Shown: positions 12,026-23,225 of the stretch, one piece after another
How the letters are laid out: every line of letters begins with the position of its first letter
Position numbering within the stretch: the stretch's first letter is position 1
Assembly (NCBI RefSeq): GCF_040939455.1
Contig: NC_134104.1
Coordinates: 141,830,501 to 141,894,500 of the forward strand
Length of the DNA stretch: 64,000 bases
Direction of reading: 5' to 3'
Source of the DNA: Microcebus murinus
Taxonomy: Eukaryota; Chordata; Mammalia; Primates; Cheirogaleidae
Notes under the pieces: model-generated
What the model was told of the DNA's origin: nothing
Databases searched by the model: none
Seen by the model: only the letters and a program-made list of their open reading frames with translations
Position numbers and translations under genes: made by a program

Positions 12026-12450
12026 GTTGGATTATCCAGAAATAGAACATGATACAAGGATTTGGTGCCTGTGGTTTCCTGAGACTATCTTCACAAAACA
12101 AAACAAAAACCAACCAAATACACAAACCAGAAAAAAATCCCATAATCATAAGGAAGGAAGCTGATCAGGGTAAGTCAAGGGAAGGGACACAGCAAGGTGA
12201 AGTCTAAGCTTGTTATATTCCACGGAGGGGGGGTAGGTCTGGGTCATAAGCATCACCACAGATTGGTCTGTCCTTGAGACAAGCAGACTGGCCTTTTGAC
12301 CACTGCTTTGATCACTGGTCATTGGCTGCTTCTGCTGGGGTAGGAAGTGAGGGAGGGTTGTAACAGGTGGCTACTATCAGGCCAAGGAAATTGTTTCAGA
12401 GAAGGGGGCAGCTGTGAGCTATTAACAGCCAATGCTGAGCAATTCTGCCC
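12026..12450 (+). mobile_element. LTR-like fragment, same family as 9064-9480
   Basis: The middle shares ordered motifs with 9064-9480: 'attggtctgtccttgag', a 'gactggccttttgaccactgc' segment, 'cattggctgc' and 'gggcagctgtgagctattaac'. Likely a second decayed ERVL-type LTR in the same orientation. Confidence 0.45.
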
Positions 12451-12464
12451 AACAAAAATATAAC

Positions 12465-12600
12465 ATTGACCACATGTGTAACTTTAAATTTTCTAGTACC
12501 CACATTAAAAAATAAAAGAAACTTAAAATTAATTTAAAAATGTATTTTATGTAACTCAATAAATAACACTTTTCTCAAAACATCTATAAGCAACCCACCT
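12465..12600. repeat. Fragment of an old DNA-transposon (MER-class) repeat
   Basis: 'ccacatgtgtaactttaaattttctagtacccacatta' type wording followed by AT-rich 'taatttaaaaatgtattttatg' resembles the mammalian non-autonomous transposon whose better copy is at 63172-63400. Termini are not resolved. Confidence 0.45.
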
Positions 12601-13590
12601 AGGTCTTCTCTTAAACAAAATGAAAGTTGTGTGCTAAATGGATTACTGAAGTCAAGCCCCATTGCAGAGAGCAACACTTGATAGATAACTTCTCTAACTC
12701 TGAACATGAGATGGTCAAAGTAAGATTAGGTCTATGGTAACTAGGGTGGTCAGGTTCAGATAAGCCTAACATCTGGAGTTTGTGTAGAAGGGCAGAGAGT
12801 CATACTTGGACAAGGAAAGAGCTAATTAATGATCACATTTAAAGGTCATCCATTTACTTTTCCAATAGCCGAGTGACATTTATACTAACTTACTTAAGAA
12901 CTGTTATAAAATGTCACAGATCTTTGTAGCATTGCCATATGTAGGGCTTGGATTCTATGATTGGTTGGCACAAGACTGTGACTCTATCTGATGTTGATAA
13001 TACAATCAGAGGAAACTGTTTTGGCTAGAACAGAAGTTAGCAGCAGCATTTTGACAGCTTAGTTTTATTCAATACTCAAATGCTTGGGAGAACCTATAGA
13101 TACTCACACTATTTTGTTAGTAAAATAGGAAAATATTGTCCACCAAAATGTGCTTTAGGATAAGGAGCACAGATTGGCCTTCTAAGATCTCATACAAGAA
13201 AATGACACAGATATAAAGAGAGAGGGATGGATTTGGGATGATAAATTGTCATTGCATTCACCCTTCTAATATTTGGCAGGACAAAAAATTAAAAGATGAG
13301 TTTTTCTGTGTAGTAAATTTGTTATATTATGTATGGATAAATTTTCTTAAGTACTAGTGATCCTGAAGAATGTTAAGGAAATTCAAGAAGTTCAAAGTTG
13401 AGAAGGAAAAAACAATGACCACATGGATAGTTGGAAAACACAACTATTGAAGTGGAACCAGCAAAACATAGAAGATTAACAAAATGACAGACCAACAAAT
13501 GTGGTAGACATTTTTGGGGGACCATACATCATCCAAATCATCTTCTTTTGGCATTATCATCCCAATTCCCATAGGGAAAATATCTCTCCT
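12601..13590. other. Unassigned sequence
   Basis: No feature recognised over about 1 kb. Confidence 0.45.
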
Positions 13591-13594
13591 TCAT

Positions 13595-13925
13595 TGTGTG
13601 TGATGTGGTAGGGTTGTCAATCAAGTGTTCTAGCCTTGCTCTATCCTAGGCAAGGTGCGGACTCATGACCCAAGCTGTTTTGATTGGTCTCTCCATCCTT
13701 ACTTGCTGAAACCTGAGTGAAAAGGGTCAATGGTAGAAAAATCAGCTGGAACTGATTAATCCTGGGGCTATGCTCTAGAGCAACTGTAATCATTTTCTGC
13801 TTTCTAGATCGCCTGATCTTGCTCCTTTCCAATCCCAGCTTTTTAAAGTTTTTCTTGACCATGAGTTATCCAATACTCTTCCAATACATTCTTTTTTGTA
13901 CAAAGAGAATTTGGTCACCTTATCA
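13595..13925 (+). mobile_element. Possible LTR-like repeat
   Basis: Motifs 'tcaatcaagtgttct', 'ggactcatgacccaagctg' and a terminal 'ccaatacattctttttt' match the general layout of an old mammalian solo LTR. It is too diverged to name, and a chance resemblance is possible. Confidence 0.35.
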
Positions 13926-13933
13926 ACAGATCA

Positions 13934-14095
13934 CAAGAGTAGGCAAACTATATAGCCCATGGCCAAATAAGGCCTACCACTTAGTTTTTGTAAATAAAGT
14001 TTTATTGGAACACATTAATGTGCCTTCATTTAAGTATTATCTATGACTGCTTTTATGCTACGACAGTAGTGTTGAATGGTTGTGACAGAAACCCT
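13934..14095 (+). mobile_element. hAT-type non-autonomous DNA transposon fragment
   Basis: Begins with 'agagtaggcaaactatatag' (family terminus resembling CAGGGGTCGGCAAAC) and continues 'tttttgtaaataaagtttta', 'ttggaacacattaatg' and 'ctatgactgcttttatgcta', a recognisable hAT MITE. The 3' terminus is decayed, and no transposase is encoded. Confidence 0.7.
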
Positions 14096-14191
14096 ATGAA
14101 AGAAAAATGAAAAACAACTTGCTCAACAAACATGGTGAGCATTATAATTCCAGCTCTGTATTTCTGTGGCTTTTGTCAATAAATGGTATAA

Positions 14192-14219
14192 TTTAAAAAA
14201 AAAAAAAAAGAAAAAAAAC
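14192..14219. repeat. A-rich tract
   Basis: Two A runs split by a G, preceded by 'aataaatgg'. It looks like a retroposed poly(A) tail whose body is not recognisable. Confidence 0.8.
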
Positions 14220-14223
14220 TTGC

Positions 14224-14610
14224 TTGAGACCTCTCAAAAGCAGACCCTGAGACAAGGGTGTAATTGCAAATAACTTATGAGGGGATGTTAAGAGAGGAGT
14301 GAGGAAGCGAGACAGGGAAGGGAAGGAAGCAATAAAGGCTACATTCCCCAGCAGGGTCCTGCTGTGAGCAGTAAGCTCCAGCCTGCCGGGAACTCTGGGA
14401 AACAGTGTAGAACATGCTTCAGAGTTTTCTCACCTGTGGGTTGAGTGAGCCAGGGTATTCACATACTAACCCTAAAGCAACCTTGCAGAGTCTGGGCTCC
14501 GGCAGACAGACTCTGTGGCAGACTGCCCACTGCTTTCCATCAGAGGCCTTAGGGTTAGAATGTCAAGAAGTGACGAGTGCTGAGAACTTAAAAAGGCAGG
14601 GCAGTAATAG
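14224..14610 (+). mobile_element. LTR-like fragment (ERVL class suspected)
   Basis: Starts 'gagacctctcaaaagcagac' and 'ctgagacaagggtgtaattg', the reverse complement of the terminus at 49500-49545. Then 'aagcgagacagggaaggga' and 'agcagggtcctgctgtgag' follow. It is the third same-orientation member of the dispersed LTR group. Confidence 0.5.
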
Positions 14611-14789
14611 TGTCTGCCACTCCCAGAATCTTAACTGGTAAAACAAATTGTATGAGAGACTCTTGGTCAGATCCATGCCCTCTCTCTTTTCCAGTAAACA
14701 TAATTGTGTTGGTTCCATTATAACGGACATAAGTAACTCCTTGGGGTAAATGGGGTTTGGGGAACACGCATACTGGAAAAAGCATTATC

Positions 14790-14897
14790 ATTAGAGCCTA
14801 GAGAGTTAGAGAGGTTGGTTCTGCTTTGGATTCTATTACTTATTGGCTGTGGCAAGTTTTAACCATATCACCTTATTTCTATGAGTATCTGGCCCTG
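14790..14897 (+). repeat. MIR SINE fragment
   Basis: 'ttagagcctagagagtt', 'ggttctgctttggattctattactta' and 'ttggctgtggcaagtttt' follow the 5' half of MIR. Confidence 0.65.
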
Positions 14898-15795
14898 CGG
14901 CAAGCCAGTTTGGGTTTGTTTACAGGGGAGTTCTACAGGATGTTAAGAGAATGAAGAGATTGTAAAGTCTCCTGAGGTCTGAGCTGGGCACCGGGACTCC
15001 CTGACTTCCACTGCATTCCATTGACTGAAGCAAGACAGAAAACCAAGTCAGATTCAAGAGGGGGTGGGGGCGGATAAACGACATTGCACACAACTATTAC
15101 AATTAGACTACATTACAGAGGGGGTGTGGACACAGGAAGAAATGGGGAATTACAGCCATTTTTGCAATTTACCACACAAGTCATGGCAGACTGGACCTGG
15201 AGGGTTGCATGACCACACACCCTGGCATAGGAGCATACTTTCTCCCGAAGTTCTCCTCCTACTGGGAACTCCTCTCTTAAACTTTTTGGGAAATTAGGGA
15301 CAGGCAGCAAGCAGGTTCAGTGGGGCCTTAACAGGGCAGACAATTGGTTACTAACTTCTCCAACTGTCCCCTGAACCTTATAGTCATGTGATCAAAAGGA
15401 CAAGTATTTTACCTTTTGACCCTCTGAAATATCATATCAAAACTGCTTTCTTCATTTCTTTGCTGAATCAAAACAATATGGAAAACAATGAAGCCCAATA
15501 GTCTCTCTCTACCAGGATATGGCATCTGGGTGCTAGAATTAAGGACTGAAAGCCAGTAGTTTAATTTTATTGGCACAGCTATGCCCAAAATAAGGAGCAC
15601 TGCCGCCAGATATCAATGAAAGCATCAGAGAGATGAGATGGAGGAGGAATAATGTGACAACAGGAGACACTCTCTCGGGGCTAATTTGCGGTAGAGATTT
15701 TGTCAGGCAGGACATCCTTCAATGGCAGCTGGTGCGACCTGTGTTAAAGCTAGGGAAGTATGGATTCTGGCTGACTGTGTTATACCAGAGGGAAA
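14898..15795. other. Unassigned sequence
   Basis: About 900 bp with no assignment. It contains G-rich patches near 15058-15072 and 15117-15127. Confidence 0.45.
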
Positions 15796-15799
15796 GTTA

Positions 15800-16030
15800 A
15801 GGAGCTCCTATCACATGCATAGGACCATGGTGGGCAAAGCACGATACCTGCTTGGAAAGGGCTCAAAGTGCAGTGGGATAGACAAGGCTGTGAGACTTCC
15901 ATTCGTTAATGTCAGCAGCAAGGGCAGTGGGGAGGAGGGAGGTCAAGGAGCAGGCAGGGATGGTCAGGCCAAGCTTCGAGGAGCAATGTGGGTATGGGCC
16001 TTGAAAGGTGAATAGGAGCTCATCAAGCAG
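15800..16030 (-). repeat. L2 LINE 3' portion, antisense
   Basis: 'catgcataggaccatggtgg', 'gatagacaaggctgtgagac' and the 'gggaggaggga..gccaagcttcgaggagcaatgtgg' sector match reverse-complement L2 just upstream of its 3' terminus. Confidence 0.6.
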
Positions 16031-16039
16031 AATAGGCTC

Positions 16040-16085
16040 TGTGTCTGTGTGTATGTTTGTGTATGCATGTGTGCACACATGTATG
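16040..16085. repeat. GT-rich alternating purine-pyrimidine run
   Basis: Degenerate GT/AT repeat containing a perfect 16-bp palindrome (16066-16081, CATGTGTGCACACATG). Confidence 0.85.
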
Positions 16086-16212
16086 TACTCTTTTCTACTT
16101 CCCTGTGTCTCGGTCTCATTTCTAACATGGGATTACTCATGACTCACAGGGTGGTTTTGAGAATAGAGTGTAATAAGATATGTAAGATTCCTTTGCAAAT
16201 GATCAGGTGCTA
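16086..16212 (+). repeat. MIR SINE 3' half
   Basis: 'ctacttccctgtgtctcggtc', 'ctaacatgggattact' and 'cacagggtggttttgagaat' follow sense MIR. Confidence 0.7.
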
Positions 16213-16309
16213 AAAAAAAAATCATTTAATGATGATAAAAGCAGTACAAGGAAGACTTTGATGTTAGTATATTACTCAATCAAGTCCATGGTAATTGCAA
16301 ATATTACTG

Positions 16310-16555
16310 AAGAGTTGAATATGTCCCAAGTTCTATTCTGAATACTTTATGTGCATTAGTTCAATTTAATCCTCAAAACAGTCATTTAATGTGGGTACTA
16401 ACATTAATATATTTCTATTTTGTAGATGGGAGGACAGAGGTACAGCTAGGTTTAGTCAAATCACACTGATGATAAATATTGGGTCCATGATGTAAATTCA
16501 GCATTTTCACCCCAGAGTCTGCAGTCTTAAACATGATGATGCACTCCCCCATATG
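16310..16555 (-). repeat. MIR SINE, antisense
   Basis: 'ctttatgtgcattagttcaat', 'taatcctcaaaacagtca', 'tttgtagatgggaggacagag' and 'gtctgcagtcttaaacatg' are reverse-complement MIR in order. Near full length. Confidence 0.85.
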
Positions 16556-16599
16556 TATTGTCACTTCTAATGCCACCTGACCCAAGCAATCTAGCTACC

Positions 16600-18560
16600 A
16601 CATAAAAAGCATTCATTGGTCATTACTACATGCCTATAATTCTTCTAATTACTGCAGATACTACACTGAACAGTACAAACTTTTTCCCCTTAAAAAGCTG
16701 ACTCTATCCTTCCATCCTAATGGTGGATATAAGTCATGAGTAGGTAAATATAATAATAACTCAGGTTGTAAAAAATGCTAAGGAGCAAAAGCAAAGTCGG
16801 CAAAGGGTGAGAAGGAGAGAATGTGATTTCAGCTAGGGTGGGTGGAAGAGATGTTACCCATTATGTAATAATGAAGGATAGAGGAGGGTTATGCCATTGT
16901 CTGCCTGAAGGAAGAACATTTCAGGCAGAGGAACAGATGCAAAGGCCCCAGATGGGAGAGTGCACAGTGCTCAAGGGATCATATGGTGGCCAATGTGGGT
17001 AAAAGGGAGTGAGCCACGGCAGGAGTGGTACAAGATATAAGTGATAGAGCAGGACTGAGATCATGCACAATTGTGTGATTATAATTTTAGTTTTATTCTG
17101 AGTGATATGGAAAGTACTGGACGGTACATGACCTGACATGTGCTTGCTTTTTAAAGGGTCATTCTGTCTGGTGTTTGGAGGAAGACTATAAGGATCCCAA
17201 GATAGAACAGTTAGAATGCTCTGATAAAAGCCCAGGAGAGAGATGATGGTTTGGTCTCAGAATAATATTGGTGGAGATGCAAAGAAATAGGCAGAGTCTA
17301 GGTGAATTCTGAAAATAAAGGCAGCAAGATAAGATGAGGGATTGGAAAGAAAGGAATTAAGGACACCTTCAAGGTTTTTTATGAGAGCAGTTCCATGAAG
17401 CCTGGAATTGCAATTTACTGAGATGTGGCTAGTGGACTAGAAGTTTGATTGGGAACATAGAGTTAGGACTTGTATGTATTCAACTTGAAATGTTTCTTAG
17501 CTGTGGAAATGGAGACGGCAAGTAGGCAGCTAGAAATAGGGGTCTGTGCTTCATGGGAGAAACTGATGTTAGATATTTAAATGTGTGTGTCATTTCCTTG
17601 CAGATGGCATTAAAGTAATGAGACTAAATGAAATCGTGCATGATTTCTGTGGCTGGAATAGAGAAGGAACCCAAGGCCTTATCTCGGAGTCATTTTGGTG
17701 CCTAGAAACCTGGAACATAAGAAGCATCCAGCTGATAAGTTTGGGAAGGAGAATGAGAACCGAGAGGGAAGCTTTGGAGGCAAAATGAAGGGCATGTTTG
17801 AAGGAGGGGAGCGGACTGATCAGTGTGCTAAATATTGCAGATGAGGTGAATAAGAGGCTGTCTGAGAGATTATGGAGATTATGCCTGGACCTGACAAGGT
17901 CATTGGGGCTTCTTGATAAGAGAATTTTTGTGAAAAGAACAGGAAGGGAGATTGAGGCGGCAGCAAAACTTTGGAGGAGTTTGCTGTAAAAGAAAGGAGA
18001 AAATGGGTCAGTAACTGGAGAGCATTGTGAGGTCAAGGAGAGGTTTATTTTAAGATGGACAATGTTAATCAGAATATTTCAATGCTGATGAGAATGATCC
18101 GTGACAATGAGAGAGAGAGGACGCGTGAGTGAGCGAGAGAGCGTGCGCTCTGCTATACTGCAGTAGAGAGGATGAATAATTTAAAAAAAAGGATTCATTG
18201 ATTCAGCGAGAAGAAATGGAATTTAGACTAGAAATGGAGAACTTGTCTTAGATAAAGGCACGAGTATCTTTTCTACTGTAACAAGAGGAAGGAGGAGTAT
18301 GTAGATGTGGATGTAGGTAGACTGACAGACAAGGGGAGTAGCAAGTGGGAGTTCTATTCAGCTTGCTTCTATGATCTCAGTGAAATAATCAGCTAAGTCA
18401 TTGACTGAGATTAGGAGCATGGAAGGAAGCTGGATATTTGAGGAAAAATAAGGAATGAAATGGAGTTTTAGGAGCATGCAAGAGTTAATTGTGTAAGAAA
18501 ATGTAGTAAGATTGATGCACAGCTCTGATGGTTCTCGCTTTGCGAGAGACCAGTCAGCAT
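16600..18560 (-). repeat. Long L2 LINE fragment including the reverse-transcriptase region, antisense
   Basis: About 1.95 kb of L2 lies on the minus strand. The 3' end is at about 16600 ('agcattcattggtcattactac'). Upstream L2 sectors follow: the 'caggcagaggaacagatgcaaaggccc' type block near 16920, the 'aagggtcattctgtctggtg' block at 17155, the 'ctagaaataggggtctg' block at 17530 and the RT sector 17590-18060. On the minus strand this is the relic of L2 ORF2, broken by stops and shifts; the 148-codon frame at 17590-18036 is in the wrong frame for the RT and is a chance survivor. A short GA-rich patch with several CpGs (18108-18160) lies within it. Confidence 0.85.
18108..18160. repeat. GAGA-rich low-complexity patch with CpGs
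   Basis: GAGA and GTGAGCGAGA motifs with about five CpGs, unusual for this CpG-poor window. It lies inside the L2 relic. Confidence 0.7.
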
Positions 18561-18569
18561 CCATCATGG

Positions 18570-18955
18570 AATTTTCTCTAGCTATATTAAGCCAATGAGA
18601 TGCAACTCCAAAGTAGCCAAAGAATTAGATTCAACTAGGAAAAATTCTTTCTTTTTAATCAGATGAGTATAATAGCAGAAGATAGGAAAAAAGTTAGTTG
18701 TAAATGCATTCAAAAGAATGATTATAATCACCAATAATATTTCAGAAATAGAATGGATAATTGAAACTTGGTGGCTGAGTGACATTTTAGGGGAAGATGT
18801 TATGTACCATTGTTGGTATTTTTATCTATTATATAATATTGATATTTTGTCTAGCATGTGTTAGGTGATGGGAGGTGGAAGGAAGGCCTCTTTGTCACTT
18901 AAAATAAAAAAATAAACAACTTATGATAATAATCATTTCAGTGATGTATGTGGTT
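18570..18955. other. Unassigned AT-rich sequence
   Basis: Nothing recognised between two antisense L2 blocks. Possibly L2 too decayed to see. Confidence 0.4.
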
Positions 18956-18959
18956 TAAG

Positions 18960-19770
18960 TTCTATGGATTGTGCTGAGAACTCCTATGTGCCAGATGCTG
19001 TCTAGTCATTGGGGGTGCAGATGGACAAAATGTCTGGTGAATGCAGTAAAATGGGTGTATAAGCTAGAGCAAGGTGAACACAATGAAGGAGGTTTGTGCA
19101 GGGGCCTTCTGTTGGAAACTGAGTGAAGGGAATCTATATATTCCTGAGGATGGTGAAAGCTTTCTGGGCATAATGGATTATAGAAGCATGAGTGGCATGA
19201 GTGGGAGACATCCAAGGGAGGAATGTAGGGATAGGAAAATTGAAAAGGACATTCCTGGTCCAGGGAGTGGCATAAACCAGGGCTAAAAGCACGTAAGAAA
19301 GAGGTCAGTTGAGGGAATTTGAGGTATGGTGGTTTGATGGCTGGAATAAAGAGTATCATAAGTGAGTGATGACATGTTAGGCTGAAGAGTAAGTGGGGTT
19401 CAGGTAGTGAAGGGCCTTCATGGGTTAGACAGAAGAGTTTGGATTACTGTCAGGACATTTGTCAGTTACTAAAGGAACTTAAGCAGAGAAGTGACATGAT
19501 CAGACAGTTTTCGTTTTAGAGGCTTTACTTTGTTCTATGTGGAAACTGCACTGAAGACAGGAGTAAGACCCTAAGCAGAAGACAAGTTCAGAAGTTCCTA
19601 AAACATGCCAGGTAGAACATGGACTATCCAAGGTGGTCTTTGAAATGGGTGGAAGGAAAGGAACAGATTCCACTGATGTTCAGTAGAAAGAATCACTAGG
19701 ACTTGCACATATAGTGGCAGATCTGGAGGAGGGGACAGCTGTTACCAGGTTCCTAGTTCAAGTTGACTGG
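18960..19770 (-). repeat. L2 LINE fragment, antisense
   Basis: Reads 'cctatgtgccagatgctgtc' (3' end), 'gcataaaccagggctaaaag', 'gaagggccttcatgggttag', 'gaagtgacatgatcagacag' and 'agaatcactaggacttgc' in L2 antisense order. It is a second copy, independent of 16600-18560, because the 3' end recurs. Confidence 0.82.
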
Positions 19771-19809
19771 ACTGGAGGTCCATCCATCAAGGCAGGGAGT
19801 ACAAGGATG

Positions 19810-20280
19810 GTCTCCAATTTGGTGATGCCCATTGTGACACAGGTTTCTATGTATTTGCAAAATTTCTTTCTTTTTCTTCCTAGGCATAGTGACACAGACT
19901 CCATTTCTCATTCTCTCTTGCATTAGGTGGGGCCATATAGCTGAATTTATATCAGTGGAATATTGTTAGAAGTGATATGTGCCACTTCCAGACTTGTCCC
20001 CTTAGGTGTGCTACTCCATGCACTTTCTCTTTTCCATCAGCTTACTAGATACAGTGGATTCAGTAGAAGACATGGAGCCTCAGGGATGGTAGAGCCATTA
20101 ATGGAAGGAATCTGGGTCCTTGAATGACTGTATGGAGCAGAAGAGTCTTCACCTTCCCAGTAACCCTCTATTGGATGGTTAGCAACATGAGGGAGAAAAA
20201 GAATCTTTATAGTATTAATCCTTTTGGATTTGGGGGTGTTCTAGTAGTTAGCCTACCACCACGACTACCATGACTAATAA
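19810..20280 (+). mobile_element. Solo LTR-like repeat (ERVL/MaLR-type)
   Basis: Follows a known mammalian LTR order: 'ggtggggccatatagctgaat', 'gaagtgatatgtgccacttc', 'catggagcctcagggatgg', 'gagccattaatggaagga', 'ctgggtccttgaatgac', then a terminal 'ttagcctaccaccacgact'. The expected AATAAA is mutated. No internal viral sequence is adjacent. Confidence 0.65.
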
Positions 20281-20284
20281 ATAT

Positions 20285-20599
20285 GGATTCGAGCAATTAG
20301 AAAGTGTGGTTGTGGAGGTCACACAATAAGACTGAGGGTCAAGATTTTCTTTCTTCTCTACTGCCTACCTGCAGGCCACCTCTGCACTCCTGTTTGAAGT
20401 CTATTTCTTGGTGGACTATACAACAGTCTGTTTAGTCACTCAAGTCAGAGGCCTGGCTGTAGTTCTCTACCTGTAAAGGGAGTCAGTGACTGACTCTGCT
20501 AGTGTTGCCACCTCCACATCTTATGTATCTACTCTTATTGCCTTCCCATCCCCAAGCCCCTTCTCTCATTGTGTTATTTCAGGGGGAACCGAAATTTCA
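20285..20599. other. Unassigned sequence
   Basis: Pyrimidine-leaning, without recognisable repeat or gene. Confidence 0.4.
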
Positions 20600-21500
20600 G
20601 TTGGTTGAGGCATGAAAGGGAGAAAGGGAATGAAGGTACCAAGAGAAAACATAGCTTTTAGAAACTTGGCTCTGAAGAAAAAGAGATGGAGTTATAACTG
20701 GAAGAGGACAGAAGAATAAGGGTATTTATTTAGAAGTTAATTAGCTATTCACTGGTTGCAATAATATTAAAGATGTAGGAGAAAAGAGAATGGTTGATGA
20801 GGTTCAACTTTGACTCGGTTAAGAAATGGAATGGTGGAAGGGAATGGATGCTGAACTGGAGCTGACCAGCTGGAAAGTGGTGAGGATGGGTTTAATTGTA
20901 TAAAATTTTAGGCATGAGTAGGAAGATAATTGACTGTTAAACTGATGTTTCAGTGAGTTTTCTCTTTAAAGGACAAATTCAAACCATCTGATGTGAGTGA
21001 GGATTTGGAGCAGAAAGGGGGCAAGCAAGGCTTTGAATCATTATTTATAGGAATATAAGGGAGGGGCGTGGGAGAGAGTGCTCAGAAGGAGAGAGAAATT
21101 AATAAACACCTTGACGCCAACAGTTTTGTTTGCAAGATTTTCTTCGGCACTGCTTAGGAGCCTGGATAAAAAGGTAGGAAAAGTGGAAAATCAGTTTCCC
21201 CAGAGGTGGAGATCTCTAAAGTGGGTGCCACTAAAGGCGAGAGAAAGAGAGAAAAGTGGGTGCTGGGTAAGGACTATACAAAACTATCCATTGTTTTTCA
21301 TCTAAGTGGGAAATTAAGGGATATAGGGAAGAGTTGGTCGGTGTGAGAAGATTCAAAGAAAAATGAGGTAAGAGGGTAAGTGTCATGAGACTAAGGGAGA
21401 CTGAGGGCTGGGAGTGAGGAAGATGTGGCTCAGGAAACACACATACTGCATGGATTTGATGTGAGTAGCCGGAGTGGCGTGTGTGACTATAAGACTGGAA
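20600..21500 (-). repeat. Purine-rich sequence, possibly very old antisense L2
   Basis: GA-rich phrasing ('ggaatggtggaagggaatgg', 'gagactgagggctggga') has the style of antisense L2 upstream sectors, but no decisive landmark is present. It could equally be unique DNA. Confidence 0.3.
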
Positions 21501-21581
21501 TTGAAGCACTTATGCAATCAAGAGCACAGGTTTGGCCTTGGTAGCTATTTGCTATTCCAGAAACTAAATCTACACTTAGAG

Positions 21582-21790
21582 CAGAGCTTTTCAACAGCAG
21601 CACTATCAGTATTTTGGGTCAGGTAATTCTTTGTTGGGGTGGGCATGGTCCTGTGTATTGTGGGATGGTTGGCAGCATCACGGGCCTCCCTGGACACCAG
21701 TAGCACATCCTCTCTAGTTGTGATGACAAATATCTCCAGATATTGCCAAAAGTATTTTGGGGCAAAATTGCCCCCATTTGAGAACTACTG
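21582..21790. mobile_element. hAT-Charlie-type MITE
   Basis: Termini 'cagagcttttcaacagcagc' and '..tttgagaactactg' are decayed inverted repeats of the CAGTGGTTCTCAAC type. The inside reads 'cactatcagtattttggg', 'aattctttgttggggtgg', 'ggcctccctggacaccagta' and 'gggcaaaattgccccc'. Flanking octamers ACTTAGAG and ATTTATAG agree at 6 of 8 positions, consistent with an old 8-bp target duplication. Confidence 0.82.
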
Positions 21791-21794
21791 ATTT

Positions 21795-22635
21795 ATAGGA
21801 TTAGAAGTTTTTCCTTTCTTGTGGCCTTCAATAGGACTCTTAGCCTGTAGAAGCAAACAAATATAAAAAAAAAAATTAAAAGAAAAAAGAAAATATTTGG
21901 TAATGCAAACATCATTGGAATAAATGTTAATTTCTTTTAGTAACCTCTCATGGCAATTATTTCCCTGGAGATAACACTTACTCAAATGTATACATTCAGA
22001 TATACTTGTCAAAAATATTTCTTTTTATGCATGGTACCCTTCATATACCCACCTGTATTTTCTGGCAATATCAGCACAATGGCTTCAATACTGGAATAAT
22101 TACAAAGTTCAGCCTAGGACAGTGGTGGCTAAAGCCTGAAATAGTAATTGTGGTCTCATGAGGTTTGCCTGCATGCCTGGTGCTGGATGCCCTGTGTCTT
22201 TATTTACCTCTGAAAATCTTATTTTCTTGTCGTTTTGTTGACTAGTGGGAAGGAGATTACATTTGGACTAGGAGAGAAGCTAAAACTCTATGGAGTTAAT
22301 TAGCTAACACTGAATTCGAAGTTCAGCCTGGAGAAGTAATCCTACGCGCCTTACTTCACCTGAACTGCCCTCTAATTGCCTTGCCCGTGCTTACAATTTC
22401 CTCATTTAATTGAAGCTTGACTCAATTTGTTGAGGTGCTCCAGTAAAGAAATATTGCCAGATGGAGCTGAAAGGTATCAGCAGGTTGAACTATACAGAGT
22501 AATTTCTGGAACAAAATTCCAGCAAAGCATGGGCACTAGCATTCTCTTAGAAATAATTGATTGTCAAACTCATGAGCACATGAGAAATGCCATTAATAAT
22601 GCTCTCACCAGGTTCTGTAGGAGGTAGCCTCAGCC
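21795..22635. other. Unassigned sequence with conserved-non-coding appearance
   Basis: No repeat recognised. 22230-22620 has several TAATTA/ATTTAATT/CTAATTG motifs and few signs of repeat decay. The A run at 21867-21895 is low complexity. Confidence 0.35.
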
Positions 22636-22639
22636 TAGC

Positions 22640-23225
22640 CCTGCAGCCACATCTCTTGCATCACCTTATGTCTTAGCCATGCCAAATTCTTCATATATCT
22701 TAAAACACACTGTGTCTTTATTCATGGGCCTTTTCTCAAGTTGTCATTATCTCTTCCCAGGACACTCTTTCCACCTATCTGCCTGGTGAATTTCACTCTT
22801 CATTCAAAAAACTTCCTGTGCTTCCTGCTCACTAAAGCACCATGGTCTACCCTGTGCAGTTGCTTTCTTCTCTGGTTTTCCATAGCACACAACTTGGTGA
22901 CACATCACACTGTCTGGGAATTAGTATTAATATTTATCTGTTTTTAACATTGGATTGTGAACTCTCAAGATCAGATGTCCTCAAACTACAGCCCGTGGCC
23001 ACATGCAGTGTTTTTGCCCATTTACTTTTTTTACTTCAAAATAAGATATGTGCAGTGTGCATAGGAATTTGTTCATAGTTTTTTAAAACTATAGTCCAGC
23101 CCTCCAACGTTCTGAGGGACAGTGAGCTGGCCCCCTGTTTAAAAGGTTTGAGGACCCCTGCTCAAGATGGTCATCATATCTTTGTGTTTCTGTCTAGCAT
23201 TGTATTCATCATTAATTAAGCGTAT
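22640..23225 (+). repeat. L2 LINE 3' region, sense, split by a hAT insertion
   Basis: Sense L2 3' wording: 'catgccaaattcttcatat', 'ggacactctttccacctatc', 'tgaatttcactcttcattca', 'ttggattgtgaactctcaag', then after the insertion 'ctcaagatggtcatcatatc' and 'tgtctagcattgtattcatc'. The two halves join cleanly once 22972-23168 is removed. Confidence 0.82.
22972..23160. mobile_element. hAT non-autonomous transposon with perfect 8-bp target-site duplication
   Basis: A 189-bp element. Its left end is cagatgtcctcaaacta and the right end read in reverse is caggggtcctcaaacct: inverted repeats of about 17 bp with a few mismatches. It is flanked by identical octamers CTCAAGAT at 22964-22971 and 23161-23168, the hallmark of hAT transposition. 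No transposase is encoded, so it needed one in trans. It interrupts an L2 3' end, so it is younger than that L2. Confidence 0.95.

Noticed and set aside
17590..18036. 148-codon minus-strand frame as a gene
   Set aside because: It lies inside an antisense L2 relic and is not in the frame of the L2 reverse transcriptase; chance survivor.
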